The notes beneath the pieces were generated by a model. The model was not told where the DNA came from, ran no database searches, and worked only from the letters and a program-made list of their open reading frames with translations. Both the position numbers and the translations under genes were made by a program. Of a stretch of 38,662 nt of DNA, positions 21,736 through 28,796 are shown piece after piece (within the stretch, counting starts at the first letter, position 1; every line of letters starts with the position of its first letter). This DNA comes from Cytobacillus sp. NCCP-133 (GTDB taxonomy: Bacteria; Bacillota; Bacilli; Bacillales; Cytobacillaceae). The stretch spans positions 1-38,662 of the forward strand of contig NZ_BRVM01000026.1 of assembly GCF_026011715.1 (NCBI RefSeq), read 5' to 3'.

Positions 21736-23240
21736 CTATATCGCATAAACTCGTTTACTTGCTGTTAATGTACCATCGTCAGATACTACCAAACTAAATG
21801 TTGAACCATCAGGAGACAGGAAAGTTACATCAGATTCACCTAGACTAAAGTAACGAGCATTAAACCCGGAGTTATAATTATGTCGAAATGTTCTAGCTGG
21901 GTACTCATCATTTTCGACACGTCTAGTGAAATTATAAGCAACAGCAAAGTGTTCTGTACCAAGATAGAGCAACTAAATCAGTATGAAATTTATTCCCTTT
22001 TGACAATTTAATTCTTTGTAAATACGTTTTAATGACATACGGTACACTTCCAGCAGTATATTGGTCTGCTAAATAAAATACATCGTTATCCTCAAACCGT
22101 AAATTTCTCATATGTTCAATTTGAATGTAAGTATTATTAAATTTACTATTTTTAATCAATATATTAGATTGATTATCAGTACCTTTAACGGCAATATGTT
22201 GACCGCCTTCGAATTTGCAATTATTAATTTTGTAAATATTATTGTTCGTGTCATAGTCAAGCAATACCCTGTCATTAGGCGTATTGAATGATCAAAAGAA
22301 AGGTTTTGACTTTGTATAATAACACCTATTGTTGAGTTTTGATTTGACTTAAATTCCGAATTAATAAATGAAACGTTGTTGAATTTGTTTCCCATAAAGC
22401 TAATCGAACGAACATTTTCTAGCAATTTACAATTAATAAATGTTAAATCGCCAGAAATAGACTCTATAAAGTCTTCACCTAAATCCTTTTCGAAATCAAT
22501 TCCACATTTAGGTAGATGATTTCCATACGAACTTTCTGAATTACCTGTATGGCTAAACTGACAATTTATAAAAGTCCCATCCTTAATGTATCTGAAATAC
22601 AGTTTATAGCCACTATATTTTTATTGAATATCTTTTGTTAGCATTAAGAACATTAGAAGCACCCGCCCAAAACATAAAACCGTCAGTGGCGAAATGATGG
22701 ACATATAAATCAATAGAGTTACGTTTTCGCAACCTGAAAACTGAAAACCATGATTCGCACCTTCATCTTCAACAACATTTGTATCCAGATTAACTTGTCC
22801 TTCTAACTCAAGACCTGTGATTTTAACGTTTTTACAGTTTATAAAAGCCATTGGTACAACTGTAACTGTATATTTGTATTTAACTCCATATTGTTCGTAA
22901 TTTAAAACATAATGGATGTCACCTTTGCAAATAATTTTTGCTCCTTGTGCTTGTATATCTATATAAGCCAAATTAATAAAAGCTAAATTACTTATATCTT
23001 ATTTGTTAACTCCGCCCTTTATTCGGTATTGACCGATGTAATAAGTGAGTGGACGAATAGAAATTTTTGCACAACCTAAACGATTCACTTAATCAACCAT
23101 GGCTTTAAATGCAAAATAATCGTCAGTAACACCATCGCCAATAGCACCAAAATCTTTTACAATTATCGTTACAATATCGATTATTTTCTTCTCAGTTTGG
23201 GCCAACTGTGCAGTACTAGTATTTAAATGTACATTTTTCT
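21736..23240 (-). pseudogene. Tailspike-like pectin-lyase-fold protein, heavily mutated
   Basis: One broken gene rather than several small ones. On the minus strand it starts with NTSTAQLAQTEKK, then VKDFGAIGDGVTDD, the N-terminal mark of parallel beta-helix tailspikes and polysaccharide-degrading proteins. TAA stops follow at 23089 and 22999, with the frame continuing sensibly past each. Frameshifts occur near 22712, 22620, 22280 and 21965. In between, beta-helix rungs are readable (FINCKNVKITGLELEGQV, FINSEFKSNQNSTIGVI, NILIKNSKFNNTYIQIEH). The end, YFSLGESDVTFLSPDGSTFS then LVVSDDGTLTASKRVYAI, is a common tailspike terminus. The N-terminal part that would attach to a virion is missing. Intact versions bind or cut surface polysaccharide, fitting the adjacent polymerase and acetylase. 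Confidence 0.85.
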
Positions 23241-23275
23241 TGATTTAAATGAAAACATTAATATTAGGCTATTCT

Positions 23276-23590
23276 TTAATTACTTTCTATTGCTGTATAT
23301 CTTGGATAACTATAGCCTTCGCTGTTTACTAAAACTGTTTCACCAGATTCTTTATTAATGACTCTAATGCATCGAGCCTCTCTATTCGTATTCACTCCAC
23401 CATCTTCTCGTGTGATCCAAGGCTGGTCCTTAAAGAAGTCGTTCGCAAAGTTATGAAAATCCTTATCTTCTAACTCCACTTCTTTTGTTACGATGTATGT
23501 TTGACCCCGCTGTCCTTGCTTAATGGCATCTTCAGTAATTTCCTTCAGCTCAGCTAGATTACTAACTTTCCTTCCAAATAATGCTTTCAT
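23276..23590 (-). CDS. Conserved phage protein of unknown function (104 residues)
   Basis: Read from the ATG at 23590, preceded by GAGGTGGAG; the frame is open further up but overlaps the gene upstream. The sequence (MKALFGRKVSNLAELKEITE, GQRGQTYIVTKEVELEDKDF, WITREDGG, RCIRVINKESGETVLVNSEG, YPRYTA) belongs to a small family frequent in Firmicute prophages next to methylases. An alpha/beta domain is likely. No catalytic motif is visible. It starts 7 bases after the stop of the next gene upstream and is the last phage gene before the AT-rich foreign block. Confidence 0.7.
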   Translation of the reverse strand: MKALFGRKVSNLAELKEITEDAIKQGQRGQTYIVTKEVELEDKDFHNFANDFFKDQPWITREDGGVNTNREARCIRVINKESGETVLVNSEGYSYPRYTAIESN

Positions 23591-23597
23591 TTTATCG

Positions 23598-23795
23598 TCA
23601 CTCCACCTCAACGTATTCCATGATGATTTGGAGGGCCTCACTATAGGAGCTTGATGCCATCCCCCGCTCACTAACTTCTTTTGTTTGTTCCTCTTTTCCA
23701 TTTTCTTTTAGAGCCCTGCTGACTCGTCCAAGAATAGAAAAGATATTGCCGTCTGCGCCGATAAGTTTGACTGATGGCTTTTGATTTCTTTCCAT
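23598..23795 (-). CDS. Conserved small phage protein (65 residues)
   Basis: The ATG at 23795 has GGAGG at 8 bases. The product (MERNQKPSVKLIGADGNIFS, ILGRVSRALKENGKEEQTKE, ASSSYSEALQIIMEYVEVE) is a compact domain seen in many Firmicute phages, with unknown function. The KLIGADGN turn and the C-terminal YxEALQIIMEYVEV are the recognisable parts. It is co-directional and nearly contiguous with the following gene, so the two probably form a unit. Confidence 0.75.
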   Translation of the reverse strand: MERNQKPSVKLIGADGNIFSILGRVSRALKENGKEEQTKEVSERGMASSSYSEALQIIMEYVEVE

Positions 23796-23866
23796 CACTC
23801 TGCCTCCAATCTCTTCAAGGTAGTAGCATATTGCCATACACCTTGAGGTATAGCAACTTTGTTCGT

Positions 23867-25111
23867 CTATAATATTTCATCAAATACAGGTTTAGGAACA
23901 TCTGAATACGATAGCTTTTGTCCGTCCCTTTCCAAGAACACATTCGCATCCGTCCCCGCATGTTCGATATACCTTTTTACGATTGCATCTGCATATTTTT
24001 CATCTAGTTCAATCGTATAGCAAATTCGGTTAGTCTGTTCACAAGCCATGAGAGTGGACCCGCTTCCACCAAAGGGATCTAACACGATGCAATTGCTCAT
24101 GCTGCTATTCTGAATAGGGTAGGCGCATAGACTAACTGGTTTCATGGTTGGGTGAATTGTATTTTTAGAAGGTCTATCAAAATTCCAAATGGTGCTCTGC
24201 TTTCGATCTGCATACCAATTGTGCTTGCCATCTTTTCTCCATCCAAATAAAATCGGTTCATGTTTCCATTGGTAAGGACTCCGACCGAGTACAAGACTTT
24301 GCTTGGCCCAGATGCAAACACCAGATAAGTAAAAGCCTGCATCCTTAAAAGCCTTTCTGAAGTTATAACCTTCTGTATCTGCATGGAAAACATAGATAGA
24401 AGCATCCTTTTCCATATTGGCAGCCATGTTGGAATAAGCTTTAAGTAAGAAGTTATAAAACTCCTCATCCTTCATATTGTCGTTTTGGATTGTTCCTGCT
24501 TGAGCAGAGTAATTTACGTTATAAGGCGGGTCCGTCACAACTAGATTTGCCTTTTGTCCATTCATCAGAATTTGATAAACCGCTGAATCCGTACTGTCGC
24601 CACAACTCAACCGGTGCCTTCCAAGTGACCAAACATCACCTTTTTGAGTGATAGCTGGTTCAGCTAATTCCTTCTCGACATCAAAATCGTCTTCCTTAAT
24701 ATCTTTATCATGTACCTCATTAAAAAGCTGATCGATTTCTGGTGGGTCAAAACCGGTAAATGAAACGTCGAAGTCCAAGGACTGCAAATCCTGAATAAGG
24801 TCAGCTAATAGTTCTTTGTTCCATTCACCGCTGATTTTATTTAAGGCAATGTTAAGAGCTTTTTCTTTTGTCTTATCAATATCAATAACGACACAGTCTA
24901 TTTCCGTAAAACCTAATGTCTTTAAAACTGTAATTCTTTGATGCCCACCAATTACCGTCATATCTTGATTGACAATAACAGGTTCTACATAACCAAATTG
25001 CTCAATACTATTTTTTATCTTTTCAAATTCACTGTCACCCGGTTTCAATTTCTTCCTAGGATTATAGCTCGCAGGAATTAAATCATCAATCGGCAGTTTT
25101 TTAAACTCCAT
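23867..25111 (-). CDS. ParB-domain DNA methyltransferase (N6-adenine/N4-cytosine type)
   Basis: A 414-residue fusion. Residues 3-95 are a ParB/Srx-like domain (IDDLIPASYNPRK, YVEPVIVNQDMTVIGGHQRI). Residues 155-400 are an amino-methyltransferase with DPPY at 194-197 and the AdoMet-binding LDPFGGSGST at 344-353. That order, with the catalytic motif first, is the beta group. The ATG at 25111 follows GGAGTG at normal spacing and overlaps the upstream gene by 11 bases. No restriction enzyme lies beside it, so it is an orphan methylase, probably protecting phage DNA from host restriction or acting in packaging control. Target sequence cannot be predicted. Confidence 0.9.
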   Translation of the reverse strand: MEFKKLPIDDLIPASYNPRKKLKPGDSEFEKIKNSIEQFGYVEPVIVNQDMTVIGGHQRITVLKTLGFTEIDCVVIDIDKTKEKALNIALNKISGEWNKELLADLIQDLQSLDFDVSFTGFDPPEIDQLFNEVHDKDIKEDDFDVEKELAEPAITQKGDVWSLGRHRLSCGDSTDSAVYQILMNGQKANLVVTDPPYNVNYSAQAGTIQNDNMKDEEFYNFLLKAYSNMAANMEKDASIYVFHADTEGYNFRKAFKDAGFYLSGVCIWAKQSLVLGRSPYQWKHEPILFGWRKDGKHNWYADRKQSTIWNFDRPSKNTIHPTMKPVSLCAYPIQNSSMSNCIVLDPFGGSGSTLMACEQTNRICYTIELDEKYADAIVKRYIEHAGTDANVFLERDGQKLSYSDVPKPVFDEIL

Positions 25112-25538
25112 CTTCTTCACTCCAAAATCTTGATTTCATATAGCAATCATGGCTACAGAACTTCCGCTTCTTGTTCCCGTAGCAACTGAACGTTTTTCCG
25201 CATTGTCGACATGTATAGTTATAAATGGCTGTTTCACTTTTCTTCCTTGCCTGAGGATTTTCATTCCACCATATTCGGCGACATTCATCAGAACAAAACT
25301 TCCGAATCCTCCCTCGTCCCTTTTGTTTAAGGGGTTTACCACAGAAGGAGCAGAGTACATGGTTCTTCATTTGCTCTTTCACATTTAATGCAACAACTTT
25401 CGCATCCCCATCTAGACCATTTTGTTTACAAAAGATACGAACAGTATCACGAGATTTTCCCAATACTGCAGCGATCGCTTTATATCCAACTCCTTTAAGC
25501 CGTAAGTTATAGATTTGTTGCCTCTCGGCTTCGGTCAT
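25101..25538 (-). CDS. HTH and double zinc-finger DNA-binding protein
   Basis: A 145-residue protein from the ATG at 25538, seven bases after AAAGGAG. Residues 1-40 form a resolvase/sigma-like HTH (RQQIYNLRLKGVGYKAIAAV, LGKSRDTVRIFCKQNG). Two zinc knuckles follow: CSFCGKPLKQKGRGRIRKFC with SDEC, and CRQCGKTFSCYGNKKRKFC with SHDC. Each has a CxxC...CxxxC layout. It is the first gene after the structured non-coding stretch and heads the methylase unit. A transcription regulator or a DNA-packaging accessory protein is likely; neither is proven. Confidence 0.75.
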   Translation of the reverse strand: MTEAERQQIYNLRLKGVGYKAIAAVLGKSRDTVRIFCKQNGLDGDAKVVALNVKEQMKNHVLCSFCGKPLKQKGRGRIRKFCSDECRRIWWNENPQARKKSETAIYNYTCRQCGKTFSCYGNKKRKFCSHDCYMKSRFWSEEDGV

Positions 25539-25541
25539 CAC

Positions 25542-25873
25542 ACTCTACTCCTTTCTGCGTAAACAGTATTTAAAAGGGCAATAAAAAAACGCATTAATCA
25601 GCTGTTAAACAGGCTAAAATATACGTTTCATTCATCTTTTTTGATTTTTAACTAAAACTGTTAAAATTCAGTCCTGTCAAGGGCTGATCATTTCCTCAAT
25701 CAAACCTTTTCACAAAATCTGATAGTGCCTAAACCCTTATCACTATTGAAGCGAGGCTTATATTCAAGCCATCAATAGTAACCCCCCTTGTTTAATTCCG
25801 CGAAAATTCATGTGAAGGGGGCACGCGGTCGCCATATAAAAGGTTGTAGAGATTCTACACCCCCTAGGGCTCG
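25542..25873. other. Non-coding structured region; candidate cos/packaging site
   Basis: About 330 bases with no plausible gene on either strand, between the HNH gene and the HTH/zinc gene. It holds a nested dyad: ACTATTGA/TCAATAGT (25742-25749, 25772-25779) enclosing GGCTT/AAGCC. An overlapping alternative dyad pairs ATAGTG with CACTAT (25722-25727, 25741-25746). A GC-rich GGGGGCACGCGGTCGCC (25817-25833) stands out against AT-rich flanks, and a GTAGA/TCTAC dyad lies at about 25845-25857. In P27-terminase phages cos lies next to the HNH gene, so the GC-rich core is the best candidate. This is inference. Confidence 0.4.
25651..25680 (-). promoter_or_regulatory. Candidate late promoter
   Basis: On the minus strand a perfect -35 TTGACA (25675-25680) is followed by 18 bases and TTTAGT (25651-25656), four of six matches to the -10. 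It points toward the HTH/zinc, methylase and downstream structural genes, and lies just past the early terminators. The weak -10 is what an ArpU-type activator would compensate for. Confidence 0.35.
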
Positions 25874-26227
25874 TCAAAAAGAATAAATAGGATACTGATC
25901 TTCTGTTCTTGTCTTTCGATCATGACATCTCTTACACAAAGGTTGCCAATTGCTTTCATCCCAGAACAGCCTCTGGTCTCCTCGGTGTGGTTTGATGTGG
26001 TCTACCACCGTTGCTTGAGTCAGCTTTCCTTTCTGCTCACAGTGTTTACAAAGAGGATGAGCGTTTAAGAATCGTTTGCTCGCTTTCCTCCATCGTTTAT
26101 CATAACCACGCTCGCTTGCGTTCGCTCTATCATCTACATGAAGCTTGGCATGAAACTCACAGTACTTGTCGTCCGTTAACAAAGGACAACCGTTGTGTTT
26201 ACATGGCTTCTTTGGTTTCATTGGCAT
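25874..26227 (-). CDS. HNH endonuclease, packaging-associated type
   Basis: A 117-residue HNH nuclease from the ATG at 26227 (GGAG nine bases upstream). Residues show VDHIKP with His77, Asn93 in ESNWQPLC, and CHDRK with His102, the H-N-H metal site. Cys60, Cys63, Cys98 and Cys101 bind the structural zinc. A short N-terminal CxHxGCP...YCEFH zinc-like segment precedes it. In cos phages with this terminase type the HNH protein works with TerL to cut cos. The candidate cos region lies immediately downstream. Here six further intact phage genes and a foreign block separate it from terS. Confidence 0.92.
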   Translation of the reverse strand: MPMKPKKPCKHNGCPLLTDDKYCEFHAKLHVDDRANASERGYDKRWRKASKRFLNAHPLCKHCEQKGKLTQATVVDHIKPHRGDQRLFWDESNWQPLCKRCHDRKTRTEDQYPIYSF

Positions 26228-26252
26228 TGCTCTCAACTCCGTTTAATCCTAT

Positions 26253-26286
26253 TAAAAAAGCCCCGAAGGTTTGTCCTCAAAGGGCT
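26253..26286 (-). terminator. Hairpin with U-run ahead of HNH gene
   Basis: On the minus strand AGCCC pairs with GGGCT (26282-26286 with 26259-26263), supported by AGG/CCT inside a larger loop and followed by TTTTTTAATA. It is the second of two terminators at the early-late boundary. Confidence 0.65.
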
Positions 26287-26371
26287 GAATCATTCTATTT
26301 CTACAGCTTATACTCTATCACATGGTGAGGGTGGCTTATAATGGCTTTTCATGGCGTGTTTTTAATTCCAA

Positions 26372-26407
26372 ACAAAAACCCTTAAAGGAACTTGATCCTC
26401 CAAGGGT
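26372..26407 (-). terminator. Terminator after the ArpU-like gene (end of early operon)
   Basis: ACCCTT and AAGGGT (26402-26407 with 26378-26383 on the plus strand) plus an inner GGA/TCC form the stem, and the minus-strand transcript continues TTTTTGTTT. It is 20 bases past the stop codon of the ArpU-like gene. The 85 bases between this and the next hairpin hold no supported gene. Confidence 0.72.
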
Positions 26408-26427
26408 GTTGTGAATAATCTTCTTTT

Positions 26428-26859
26428 TCATATGCATTCCACCGGGCTACTTTCTAATCGTTCCGTTGCTTCTTTCAAAGCTTTACGATGCAAGCGATAA
26501 ACCCATCGTACATCATACCCCATGATGGCAGCGACTTCTTCCCATGTACTACCACTAAGATACCGAAGCTCAAAAAGTAATCGGTAGGAAGGATTCTGTA
26601 TTTCGGAAACGAAGGTAGCCAACTCACGTTTTAAATCAATCAATTGATCAATGTCGTCATTGATTTCCTCCTCGAGGCTCATTAACTTAACGAGAGCACT
26701 TTCCATCGGTGATTGCTGTTTCGTACTTTGGACTTTGTCATCCTGAAGGACGGATGTTGTTTTCAAAGCAAGGTCTCGTAACATCGAAACTTGTACAAGT
26801 TTACTGTTTATTCTTTGATTAAGCTGAAGAGCCTGGGATAAATATTCTTTTGCGTTCAC
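26428..26859 (-). CDS. ArpU-like phage late transcriptional regulator (sigma-region-4 HTH)
   Basis: A 143-residue protein with a GTG start 8 bases after GGAGG. The N-terminal half is helical (EYLSQALQLNQRINSKLVQV; EEEINDDIDQLIDLKRELAT). The C-terminal half is a sigma70 region 4-like HTH (YRLLFELRYLSGSTWEEVAA, IMGYDVRWVYRLHRKALKEA). This is the layout of ArpU/RinA-type regulators that switch on late and packaging genes. It is the last gene of the early operon, just before the packaging region, which fits that role. The DNA target may be the weak promoter at 25651-25680 (inference). Confidence 0.8.
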   Translation of the reverse strand: MNAKEYLSQALQLNQRINSKLVQVSMLRDLALKTTSVLQDDKVQSTKQQSPMESALVKLMSLEEEINDDIDQLIDLKRELATFVSEIQNPSYRLLFELRYLSGSTWEEVAAIMGYDVRWVYRLHRKALKEATERLESSPVECI

Positions 26860-26877
26860 CGGCAATTCCTCCCGTCT

Positions 26878-28260
26878 TTACAATCCATGTGGCAAACCCT
26901 CTTTGTATTGGTTCATTCTCGCCTTGACTGCTTCAATCAGTGCAGCTTGGCTCACATCTTTATCTTCCAATGCTTTCATCACTCGTTCATCAATCGTGTC
27001 TTTTGCAATGATGTGATGAACCACGACTGTTTGTTTCTGGCCTTGTCGCCAAAGTCTAGCATTGGCTTGTTGATAGAGTTCGAGGCTCCAAGTTAGCCCA
27101 AACCAAATGATAATATTTCCACCTGTTTGAAGGTTCAGCCCATGACCAGCTGATGCTGGGTGGGCTAAAAGAACCTGAACCTTTCCACGGTTCCAATCCT
27201 TGATGTCTTTGTCTGATTGGAGGAGACTTGGCTTAAGTTTCTTTAAATGTTTTAAAAGCCTATCCTTATCATGTTGGTAGCAATAAAACACAAGTACTGG
27301 TTTACCACTTGCCACTTCCACCAATTCATCCAATGCTTTTAACTTTTCGTCATGAATATGCTTCACATTTCCATCTTCATCGTAAACAGCACCGTTAGCC
27401 ACCTGTAATAATTTATTGGCTAGGACTGCTGCGGATCCAGCTAAGACATCGGCTTCTTCAATCGATAAAATCAATTCTTTTTCTAAACGATCATATTGCT
27501 CTTTCACCTTTTTTGGTAATTCCACTGGAATCACATTGTCGATTCTTTCAGGTAATTCGAGGTAATCTTTGGCCTTCATACTCACGCAGATATCGGAGAG
27601 CTTTTCATAAATGGCATCTTCCGCTCCATCTTTTAACTTCCATGTGTAGACAATCATTTGATTTCGCTTATCCGGAAGAAAGTATCTTTCTCTATAACCA
27701 GTGACTGTTTTACCTAATCGCTCTCCACCGTCGAGTAAATAAATTTGTGGCCACAAATCAATTAAACCGTTTGGTGCTGGTGTTCCTGTTAATCCAACCA
27801 ATCGTTTAATAAAGGGCCTCACCTTTTTTAAGGATTTAAATCGCTGAGCCTTTGATGATTTAAAGCTGGATAACTCATCGATTACCACCATGTCAAAAGG
27901 CCAATCGGAATCAAACCAATCCACGAGCCAAATGACATTTTCTCTATTGATGATATAGACATCTGCTTTTTTATATAAAGCGGATACTCTTTGCTTTTCA
28001 CTGCCGAGCACTTTGGAAATTCGAAGTTCCTTTAAATGGTCCCACTTTTCTACTTCTTCCTCCCAAGTCGTGCTTGCTACTCGTAGCGGTGCAATAACCA
28101 ACACCTTCGCCACATCAAAATAGTCATACATCAGTTCTAAAATAGCCGTTAAAGCGGATACTGACTTTCCCATTCCCATTTCAAGAAAAAGAGCTGACTT
28201 CTTTTTATCAATAATCCACTGGGTGGCATAAGCCTGGTAATGATATGGTTTATATCTCAT
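26878..28260 (-). CDS. SNF2-type DEAD/DEAH helicase
   Basis: A 460-residue superfamily 2 ATPase of the phage SNF2-like branch. Motif I is LEMGMGKS (26-33), motif II DELS at 128-131, motif III GLTGTP near 157-161, and motif VI QANARLWRQGQKQ in the C-terminal RecA lobe. The N-terminal YKPYHYQAYATQWI is the Q-motif region. It overlaps the VRR-NUC gene by 4 bases (ATGA), so nuclease and translocase are likely made together and act in phage replication, recombination or fork processing. There is no extra DNA-binding domain. Confidence 0.92.
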   Translation of the reverse strand: MRYKPYHYQAYATQWIIDKKKSALFLEMGMGKSVSALTAILELMYDYFDVAKVLVIAPLRVASTTWEEEVEKWDHLKELRISKVLGSEKQRVSALYKKADVYIINRENVIWLVDWFDSDWPFDMVVIDELSSFKSSKAQRFKSLKKVRPFIKRLVGLTGTPAPNGLIDLWPQIYLLDGGERLGKTVTGYRERYFLPDKRNQMIVYTWKLKDGAEDAIYEKLSDICVSMKAKDYLELPERIDNVIPVELPKKVKEQYDRLEKELILSIEEADVLAGSAAVLANKLLQVANGAVYDEDGNVKHIHDEKLKALDELVEVASGKPVLVFYCYQHDKDRLLKHLKKLKPSLLQSDKDIKDWNRGKVQVLLAHPASAGHGLNLQTGGNIIIWFGLTWSLELYQQANARLWRQGQKQTVVVHHIIAKDTIDERVMKALEDKDVSQAALIEAVKARMNQYKEGLPHGL

Positions 28261-28535
28261 GGGGCCAACTCCTCTAGCATTCGATCGACCGCTTCATAGC
28301 TATCAATCTTAAAAACTTTAAAGCCTAAGGCTTCTAACTGCTTTTTCCTTTTCCGTTGCAAGGATCGTAGCTTTTTAGCTGGTGCCTTTAATTCCACAAA
28401 AGCAACCTTTGATCCATTAAAGAGCACCAGCCTGTCTGGCACACCTGCAAAACCGGGTGATACAAGCTTTAATGCCAGCCCGCCATGTTCGTTCACTTTC
28501 TTTTTTAGCCTTTGTTCCACACTCGCTTCCTTCAT
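28257..28535 (-). CDS. VRR-NUC domain nuclease
   Basis: A 92-residue single-domain nuclease of the VRR-NUC branch of the PD-(D/E)xK fold. Catalytic residues are visible as Glu7 (SVEQRL), Asp34 in GVPDR, and Glu48/Lys50 in VELKAP. Minimal phage versions of this family resolve branched DNA. It starts right after the repeat-rich gap and overlaps the helicase gene by 4 bases. The ribosome binding site is weak (GGGGTGA). Confidence 0.93.
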   Translation of the reverse strand: MKEASVEQRLKKKVNEHGGLALKLVSPGFAGVPDRLVLFNGSKVAFVELKAPAKKLRSLQRKRKKQLEALGFKVFKIDSYEAVDRMLEELAP

Positions 28536-28556
28536 TTATCAGTCACCCCAAATTTA

Positions 28557-28792
28557 TTGTTTACAAACAAATCCAGTATTGATAAGGGTTTGAGCCATCT
28601 TGTAAACTTGTAAACGTAAAAATGGTTAAGCTATACATATAAGGCTATTAGAGGGTATTGCATATATATAGTATTCTCTATACTCCCTATTTCTTCTTAT
28701 ATAGATATATATGTTTATCATGTTTACAAGGTATATAGAGTAAGAGGGACAAGAGGTTTGATGTAAACAATTAAAAAATTTTATAGTTTACA
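28557..28792. other. AT-rich repeat region with TTGTAAAC boxes; candidate replication origin
   Basis: A gap of 260 bases between the VapE-like and VRR-NUC genes with no gene. The box TGTAAAC occurs in both directions: 28559-28565, a perfect tandem TTGTAAAC pair at 28600-28615, 28722-28728, 28762-28768 and 28786-28792. TTGTTT-AC-AAACAA at 28557-28570 is a near-perfect dyad. The middle is almost pure A/T with TATATA runs. Iterons plus an AT-rich unwinding zone beside the primase/helicase gene fit a phage origin. A regulator binding array is the alternative. Confidence 0.5.
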
Positions 28793-28796
28793 TGTT

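Noticed and set aside
21932..22971. Three or four separate small minus-strand genes
   Set aside because: Their products join into one continuous beta-helix protein when frameshifts and stops are bridged, and none has a ribosome binding site. Treated as one pseudogene.
22972..23275. A transposase or insertion-sequence end at the right edge of the AT-rich block
   Set aside because: No transposase motif, terminal inverted repeat or target duplication could be seen at either edge; entry by recombination is more likely.
26287..26371. A 14-codon frame (starting ATG AAA AGC) between the two early terminators
   Set aside because: It has no ribosome binding site, no composition signal and only chance length.
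28600..28615. Tandem TTGTAAAC pair as the start of a CRISPR array or short tandem repeat
   Set aside because: Units are 8 bases, not separated by uniform spacers, and the remaining boxes occur in both orientations at irregular distances.
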